From Syntrophales bacterium (lineage in GTDB: Bacteria; Desulfobacterota; Syntrophia; Syntrophales; UBA2210): a stretch of DNA of 11,873 nt. The notes beneath the pieces were generated by a model. It was not told the origin of the DNA, did no database searches, and was given only the letters and a program-made list of their open reading frames with translations. The stretch spans positions 1-11,873 of the forward strand of contig JAUSPK010000185.1 of the NCBI GenBank assembly GCA_030655735.1, given 5' to 3'. Positions 8,991 through 11,873 of this stretch are shown here, piece by piece. The translations under genes and the position numbers were made by a program. The first letter of the stretch is position 1; each line of letters begins with the position of its first letter.

Positions 8991-9095
8991 AGTCAGACCA
9001 CTATACAGGAAAAGATATCGTTCAAACTCCTACATAGTCTCGGCAGGCCGACTCTTTTGCTCGATTAAACACCGTGGTACCTGCTGTCTCTGACT
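8991..9095 (-). ncRNA. L10 leader (ribosomal protein autoregulatory element)
   Basis: The 189-nt gap between rplA and rplJ contains the hallmark L10-binding element. In the transcript AGTC (9095-9092) pairs with GACT (9039-9036), and GCAGG (9084-9080) pairs with CCTGC (9047-9043). These flank an asymmetric internal loop, AGAGACA opposite CGA, the kink-turn-like bulge typical of L10 leaders (GACAGCAGG with CCTGCCGAG). The apical part includes TTTAATCGAG. The family is known to bind L10 complexed with L7/L12 and to reduce rplJL expression when free stalk protein accumulates. The downstream part has sequences that could pair with each kink-turn strand (8997-8990 and 8962-8957), described as a finding. 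The 3' boundary is approximate. Confidence 0.85.
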
Positions 9096-9108
9096 TCTTG
9101 TTCGTTTT

Positions 9109-9819
9109 CTATACAGCTCTTAAAATACTCCTGACATCCATAGGATCTATGCTGACTCCCGGGCCCATGGTGGTGGAGAGAGAAATGGCTTTCAGATATG
9201 TTCCCTTGCTGGATGCAGGTTTCAGCTTTAGTATGGACTCTACCAGCGCCAGGACATTCTCGGTCAGCTTATCCGTTCCGAATGAGGCCTTCCCCACGGG
9301 ACTGTGGACAATCCCCGCTTTCTCCACCCTGAACTCAACTTTGCCCGCCTTGAGTTCTTCGACCGCACCCTTTACGTCAAAGGTCACCGTGCCGACCTTG
9401 GGATTGGGCATCAGGCCGCGTGGCCCCAAAATCTTACCAAGCTTCCCAACCGTGCCCATCATGTCCGGAGTGGCAACGACCCTGTCGAATTCCATCCACC
9501 CGCTCTTGACTTTTTCGATGAGGTCGTCCGAACCGGCAAAGTCAGCCCCTGCATCAAGGGCCTCTCGTTCCTTTTCCCCTTTTGCAAAAACCAGCACCTT
9601 CACAGGCCTGCCGAGACCATGGGGGAGAACCACACTCCCGCGTATCATCTGGTCTGCGTGCTTGGGATTGACCCCCAGCTTAATGGCAACATCAGCCGTC
9701 TCATCAAATTTCGCCCTCGCGGTCGATATGGCAAGCTCCACGGCTTCTCTCACCGAATACCGCCTGCCAGACTCCACCTTGCCTCTTTCCTCTAAATATT
9801 TCTTGCCTCTGTTAGACAT
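9109..9819 (-). CDS. rplA: 50S ribosomal protein L1 (uL1)
   Basis: Protein of the mobile L1 stalk of the large subunit, which helps release deacylated tRNA from the E site and in many bacteria represses the L11 operon by binding its mRNA. The protein is 236 aa, a normal bacterial length. Domain I comprises the N-terminal ~67 residues plus the C-terminal part from about 160; domain II lies between. The L1 signature is at about 121-140 (MGTVGKLGKILGPRGLMPNP). The RNA-contacting stretch KFDETADVAIKLGVNPKHAD lies at 37-56. ATG at 9819 starts 23 nt after the rplK stop, with CGGGG about 10 nt upstream as a modest ribosome binding site. No L1-binding mimic was recognised in the short nusG-rplK spacer. 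Confidence 0.99.
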   Translation of the reverse strand: MSNRGKKYLEERGKVESGRRYSVREAVELAISTARAKFDETADVAIKLGVNPKHADQMIRGSVVLPHGLGRPVKVLVFAKGEKEREALDAGADFAGSDDLIEKVKSGWMEFDRVVATPDMMGTVGKLGKILGPRGLMPNPKVGTVTFDVKGAVEELKAGKVEFRVEKAGIVHSPVGKASFGTDKLTENVLALVESILKLKPASSKGTYLKAISLSTTMGPGVSIDPMDVRSILRAV

Positions 9820-9842
9820 CTTGTTCGAACCCCGACGTAGAT

Positions 9843-10268
9843 TTATTTGGCGATTTCAATACCCATGGACCTTGCGGTCCCCGCCACGGTAGCCATAGCT
9901 CCGTCCATATCTATGGCATTCAGATCTTCATATTTTATTTCAGCGATTTCCCGCAGTTGTTTGGGGGTTACCTTTCCCACCTTTTCCCGCTTGGGGTCCC
10001 CCGCACCCTTTGCAATCTTTGCCGCCTGCTTCAGCAGAACAGACGTCGGCGGTGTCTTAGTAATAAATGTAAATGATTTATCGGCATATACGGTTATCTC
10101 AACCGGTATTATCATACCTTCCTGATTCTGCGTAAGGGCATTATAGGCCTTGCAGAATTCCATTATGTTGACCCCGTGCTGACCCAGGGCGGGACCGATA
10201 GGCGGCGAAGGCGTCGCTTTGCCGGCCTTGATTTGAAGCTTTATGCTCGCAATAACCTTCTTAGCCAT
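9843..10268 (-). CDS. rplK: 50S ribosomal protein L11 (uL11)
   Basis: Binds the 23S GTPase-associated centre with L10, takes part in factor-dependent GTP hydrolysis, and is needed for RelA activation during amino acid starvation. The protein is 141 aa, the standard length. The N-terminal domain (1-70) carries the proline-rich helix region ATPSPPIGPALGQHGVNIME at 18-37, the thiostrepton-site side. A TPPT linker at 72-75 leads to the RNA-binding C-terminal domain (76-141), ending in the conserved GTARSMGIEI. ATG at 10268 has a good AAGGGGAG site at 10280-10273. It follows nusG after 49 nt and leads into rplA, the usual L11 operon pair. Confidence 0.99.
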   Translation of the reverse strand: MAKKVIASIKLQIKAGKATPSPPIGPALGQHGVNIMEFCKAYNALTQNQEGMIIPVEITVYADKSFTFITKTPPTSVLLKQAAKIAKGAGDPKREKVGKVTPKQLREIAEIKYEDLNAIDMDGAMATVAGTARSMGIEIAK

Positions 10269-10317
10269 GAGACTCCCCTTTGTTTCCTTCTCGTTTCAAA
10301 ATTTCCTTACGGTTTTT

Positions 10318-10848
10318 CTAGTTTTGGACCACCTGTATAAAATCCAGTTCTACGGGTGTGGATCTGCCGAAGATAGACACGATAACCCTCAGTTTCCCCT
10401 TCTCCGGCTTGACCTCATCAACGACCCCGTCAAAGTTTGTAAAGGGGCCATCCACAATCCTCACATGATCGCCCACTTCAAACTTAAATTTCGGCTTGGG
10501 TTTTAAGGTACCCTCATCTATCTTGGTCTTCAGGGATTCAACAGACGCATCGGATATCGGAGACGGTCTGTCCTTCATCCCTATGAAACCGGTGACTTTG
10601 GGGGTCTCTTTCACCATATGCCAGGTATCGTCGGTCAACTCCATCTGCACCAGTATGTACCCAGGGAAGAATTTTCTCTTCGAGGTCTTCTTCTCCCCCT
10701 TTTTGAGTTCGACCACATCTTCCTCGGGTATCAGTATGTCTGCGAAATACTCCTGCATGCCGAAGGTGACCACCCTCTCTTCCAGAGAGCGCTTGACCCT
10801 GTTCTCAAAACCCGAGTATGTGTGAACAACGTACCAGTTCAATGCCAT
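10318..10848 (-). CDS. nusG: Transcription elongation/termination factor NusG
   Basis: NusG binds RNA polymerase, suppresses pausing, and through its KOW domain contacts either Rho or ribosomal protein S10, coupling transcription to translation. The protein is 176 aa (E. coli 181). The NGN domain spans about 4-100 with WYVVHTYSGFENRV at the start and FFPGYILVQM at 60-69. A charged linker leads to the KOW domain, about 124-172, with VGDHVRIVDGPF and SIFGRSTPVELDF; F160 corresponds to the KOW phenylalanine that contacts S10 in E. coli (F165). ATG at 10848 lies only 4 nt after the secE stop and has no strong Shine-Dalgarno, so translational coupling to secE is likely. Confidence 0.99.
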   Translation of the reverse strand: MALNWYVVHTYSGFENRVKRSLEERVVTFGMQEYFADILIPEEDVVELKKGEKKTSKRKFFPGYILVQMELTDDTWHMVKETPKVTGFIGMKDRPSPISDASVESLKTKIDEGTLKPKPKFKFEVGDHVRIVDGPFTNFDGVVDEVKPEKGKLRVIVSIFGRSTPVELDFIQVVQN

Positions 10849-10852
10849 ATTA

Positions 10853-11056
10853 TTAGCTCAAGACCAATCGTACTATCCTGGTAAGGCCGAGATCTACTAT
10901 ACCAAGAAATATTGAAACGATAATAACCACGACGATCACGACGGAAGTCGAGGCAAGAGCCTCCTTGGGGGTCGGCCACGTCACCTTTCTCAGCTCAGCC
11001 CTCGCCTCCTTGAGGAAGCGCCTCACATTGTCTATCACCAACTGTATCTTTCCCAT
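10853..11056 (-). CDS. secE: Preprotein translocase subunit SecE
   Basis: Essential clamp of the SecYEG protein-export channel in the inner membrane. From ATG at 11056 it is 67 aa, the short single-span form found in most bacteria (E. coli has 127 aa and three spans). An amphipathic helix runs about 8-24, followed by the family hallmark ELRKVTWPT at 21-29 and one membrane segment about 36-56 (STSVVIVVVIIVSIFLGIV). A GAGGGA Shine-Dalgarno precedes the ATG. The frame stays open upstream to 11143, but that longer version would be read from the tRNA-Trp gene and does not resemble SecE. The start is 25 nt after the tRNA end, so tRNA processing would create the 5' end of the secE mRNA if they share a transcript. 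Confidence 0.97.
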   Translation of the reverse strand: MGKIQLVIDNVRRFLKEARAELRKVTWPTPKEALASTSVVIVVVIIVSIFLGIVDLGLTRIVRLVLS

Positions 11057-11081
11057 CCGACATTCCCTCGGAAAAACATAA

Positions 11082-11158
11082 TGGCAGGCCAGGAGGGATT
11101 CGAACCCCCAACACCCGGATTTGGAGTCCGGTGCTCTAGCCATTAGAGCTACTGGCCT
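11082..11158 (-). tRNA. tRNA-Trp (anticodon CCA)
   Basis: 77-nt cloverleaf including an encoded CCA. The acceptor AGGCCAG pairs with CTGGCCT and the discriminator base is G, as expected for tRNA-Trp. The D stem is GCTC/GAGC. The anticodon arm CCGGA-CTCCAAA-TCCGG gives anticodon CCA. The T arm is GGGGG-TTCGAAT-CCCTC. It lies between rpmG and secE, a placement shared by many bacteria. A small perfect hairpin (GGGCA/TGCCC, 11176-11164) stands just 5 nt before its 5' end, within a 135-nt spacer after rpmG. Confidence 0.98.
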
Positions 11159-11293
11159 GTTCCGGGCAACATGCCCTCACTTCGCGACCTCGAAAACCCG
11201 CAAGGGGCCGTTCCCACATTTCCACGTCTCTCAGCAGCGACATCCCCGGGAGAAATTTTACTCTGATCACATCTCCACGCGTAAGCAAACACC

Positions 11294-11443
11294 CTACTTT
11301 GTCTCTTTGTGCTCGGTATGCCGCTGGCAGAATTTACAATATTTCTTCATCTCAAGACGGTTCTTTGTGATCCGCTTATTCTTCGTCGTTGTGTAATTTC
11401 TCTGTTTGCATTCGCCACATGCAAGGATAACGATATCTCTCAT
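11294..11443 (-). CDS. rpmG: 50S ribosomal protein L33 (bL33), zinc-binding form
   Basis: Small protein of the large ribosomal subunit near the E site. It is 49 aa, the standard size, and ends TEHKETK before TAG. Two CxxC pairs (C9/C12 in ACGECK and C36/C39 in YCKFCQ) form the zinc ribbon of the C+ type. The core NYTTTKNKRITKNRLEMKKYC is diagnostic, with minor local variation. ATG at 11443 is chosen because AGG lies 9 nt upstream and the protein starts like other L33; an in-frame ATG two codons earlier (11449) is possible but its AGG is too close. It lies 25 nt after tRNA-Thr(GGT), with no tuf gene between. A 135-nt spacer separates it from tRNA-Trp. Confidence 0.96.
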   Translation of the reverse strand: MRDIVILACGECKQRNYTTTKNKRITKNRLEMKKYCKFCQRHTEHKETK

Positions 11444-11468
11444 TCCCATCAACCTGCTTTCACCAAAA

Positions 11469-11544
11469 TGGAGCCCACGACCAGGATTGAACTGGTGACC
11501 TCATCCTTACCAAGGATGTGCTCTACCGACTGAGCTACGTGGGC
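11469..11544 (-). tRNA. tRNA-Thr (anticodon GGT)
   Basis: 76-nt cloverleaf with encoded CCA. The acceptor GCCCACG pairs perfectly with CGTGGGC. The anticodon arm CATCC-TTGGTAA-GGATG gives GGT, reading ACC and ACU codons. The T arm ACCAG-TTCAATC-CTGGT is fully paired. It is the last of the four clustered tRNAs, in the position of E. coli thrT, which is followed by tufB; here rpmG follows instead. Confidence 0.98.
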
Positions 11545-11583
11545 CGATAAAGATCATTTCCCACACCCTGAGAAACAAAAAAA

Positions 11584-11659
11584 TGGAGCGGGAAACGGGA
11601 TTCGAACCCGCGACCCTCAGCTTGGAAGGCTGACGCTCTAGCCACTGAGCTACTCCCGC
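11584..11659 (-). tRNA. tRNA-Gly (anticodon TCC)
   Basis: 76-nt cloverleaf with encoded CCA. The acceptor GCGGGAG pairs with TTCCCGC, including one G-U pair. The anticodon arm TCAGC-CTTCCAA-GCTGA gives TCC, reading GGA and GGG. The T arm GCGGG-TTCGAAT-CCCGT has one G-U pair. Same place in the cluster as E. coli glyT. The spacer to the next tRNA is 39 nt. Confidence 0.98.
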
Positions 11660-11687
11660 CTCATAAAAACACAAAATGACAAAAATA

Positions 11688-11772
11688 TGGTGGAGGGGGG
11701 AGGATTTGAACCTCCGTAGGCTTCGCCGGCAGATTTACAGTCTGCTCCCTTTGACCACTCGGGAACCCCTCC
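11688..11772 (-). tRNA. tRNA-Tyr (anticodon GTA)
   Basis: 85-nt class II tRNA with encoded CCA. The acceptor GGAGGGG pairs with CCCCTCC and the discriminator is A. The anticodon arm GCAGA-CTGTAAA-TCTGC gives GTA. The long variable arm (CGGCGAAGCCTAC) is as expected for bacterial tRNA-Tyr. The T arm is GGAGG-TTCAAAT-CCTCC. Matches the position of E. coli tyrU. A 28-nt A/T-rich spacer leads to tRNA-Gly. Confidence 0.98.
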
Positions 11773-11790
11773 ACGCAAGTCAGCAGTAAC

Positions 11791-11866
11791 TGGAGCTGGC
11801 GATGGGACTCGAACCCGCGACCTGCTGATTACAAATCAGCTGCTCTACCAATTGAGCTACGCCAGC
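11791..11866 (-). tRNA. tRNA-Thr (anticodon TGT)
   Basis: 76-nt cloverleaf with encoded CCA. The acceptor GCTGGCG pairs with CGCCAGC. The anticodon arm GCTGA-TTTGTAA-TCAGC gives TGT (11833-11831), reading ACA and neighbouring Thr codons. The T stem GCGGG/CCCAT has a G-U pair and a C-A mismatch at its base. It is the first gene of the visible cluster, like E. coli thrU. Its promoter must lie beyond the right edge, since only 7 bases remain. Confidence 0.97.
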
Positions 11867-11873
11867 AAATTAA

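Noticed and set aside
9000..9025. Possible rplJ promoter TTGAAC (9025-9020) and TATAGT (9005-9000) in the leader
   Set aside because: The spacer is only 14 nt and the elements lie within the L10 leader structure; too weak to call.
10269..10317. Possible L1-binding control site before rplK
   Set aside because: The 49-nt spacer shows a good ribosome binding site but no structure I can match to an L1 target.
10853..11143. Longer 96-aa SecE starting at an ATG at 11143
   Set aside because: The extra 29 residues are read from the tRNA-Trp gene; the start at 11056 has a Shine-Dalgarno and gives the normal SecE length.

Overview
This window is an ordinary, highly conserved bacterial housekeeping locus, read entirely on the minus strand (right to left). 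It holds the translation/transcription super-cluster: four tRNA genes, the ribosomal protein gene rpmG, a tRNA-Trp, then secE, nusG, rplK, rplA, rplJ, rplL, rpoB and the first ~1240 codons of rpoC. The left edge cuts rpoC before its stop codon, and the right edge lies 7 bases upstream of the first tRNA. I see no mobile element, CRISPR array, phage gene or other accessory system.

Layout in the direction of transcription: tRNA-Thr(TGT), tRNA-Tyr(GTA), tRNA-Gly(TCC) and tRNA-Thr(GGT) occupy 11866-11469. rpmG follows at 11443-11294, tRNA-Trp(CCA) at 11158-11082, secE at 11056 and nusG 4 bases after it. Next come rplK and rplA, a 189-base leader with the L10-binding kink-turn, rplJ (probable TTG start) and rplL. 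A long hairpin with a U-rich tail lies between rplL and rpoB. rpoB is complete (1362 aa), and rpoC starts at GTG 49 bases after it. All five tRNA genes encode their own CCA end.

Organism (inference): a Gram-negative-type bacterium, most likely from the Desulfobacterota/former Deltaproteobacteria or a near neighbour. The reasons are the rpmG-trnW-secE-nusG order, a short single-span SecE, the large proteobacterial-type insertions in beta (i4- and i9-like) and beta' (SI3 inside the trigger loop), and general protein similarity. This could not be tested by a search. The four-tRNA cluster matches E. coli thrU-tyrU-glyT-thrT, but the tuf gene that commonly follows it is missing.

The genes work as one growth-linked unit. 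The tRNAs and ribosomal proteins L33, L11, L1, L10 and L7/L12 serve translation. SecE is part of the protein-export channel. NusG couples RNA polymerase to the ribosome and to Rho. Beta and beta' form the catalytic core of RNA polymerase. The two visible control points are the L10 leader (feedback by the L10-L7/L12 complex) and the rplL-rpoB hairpin (setting the ribosomal protein to polymerase ratio). The main points worth a second look are the architecture of those two RNA elements, the odd rplJ start and the missing tuf.
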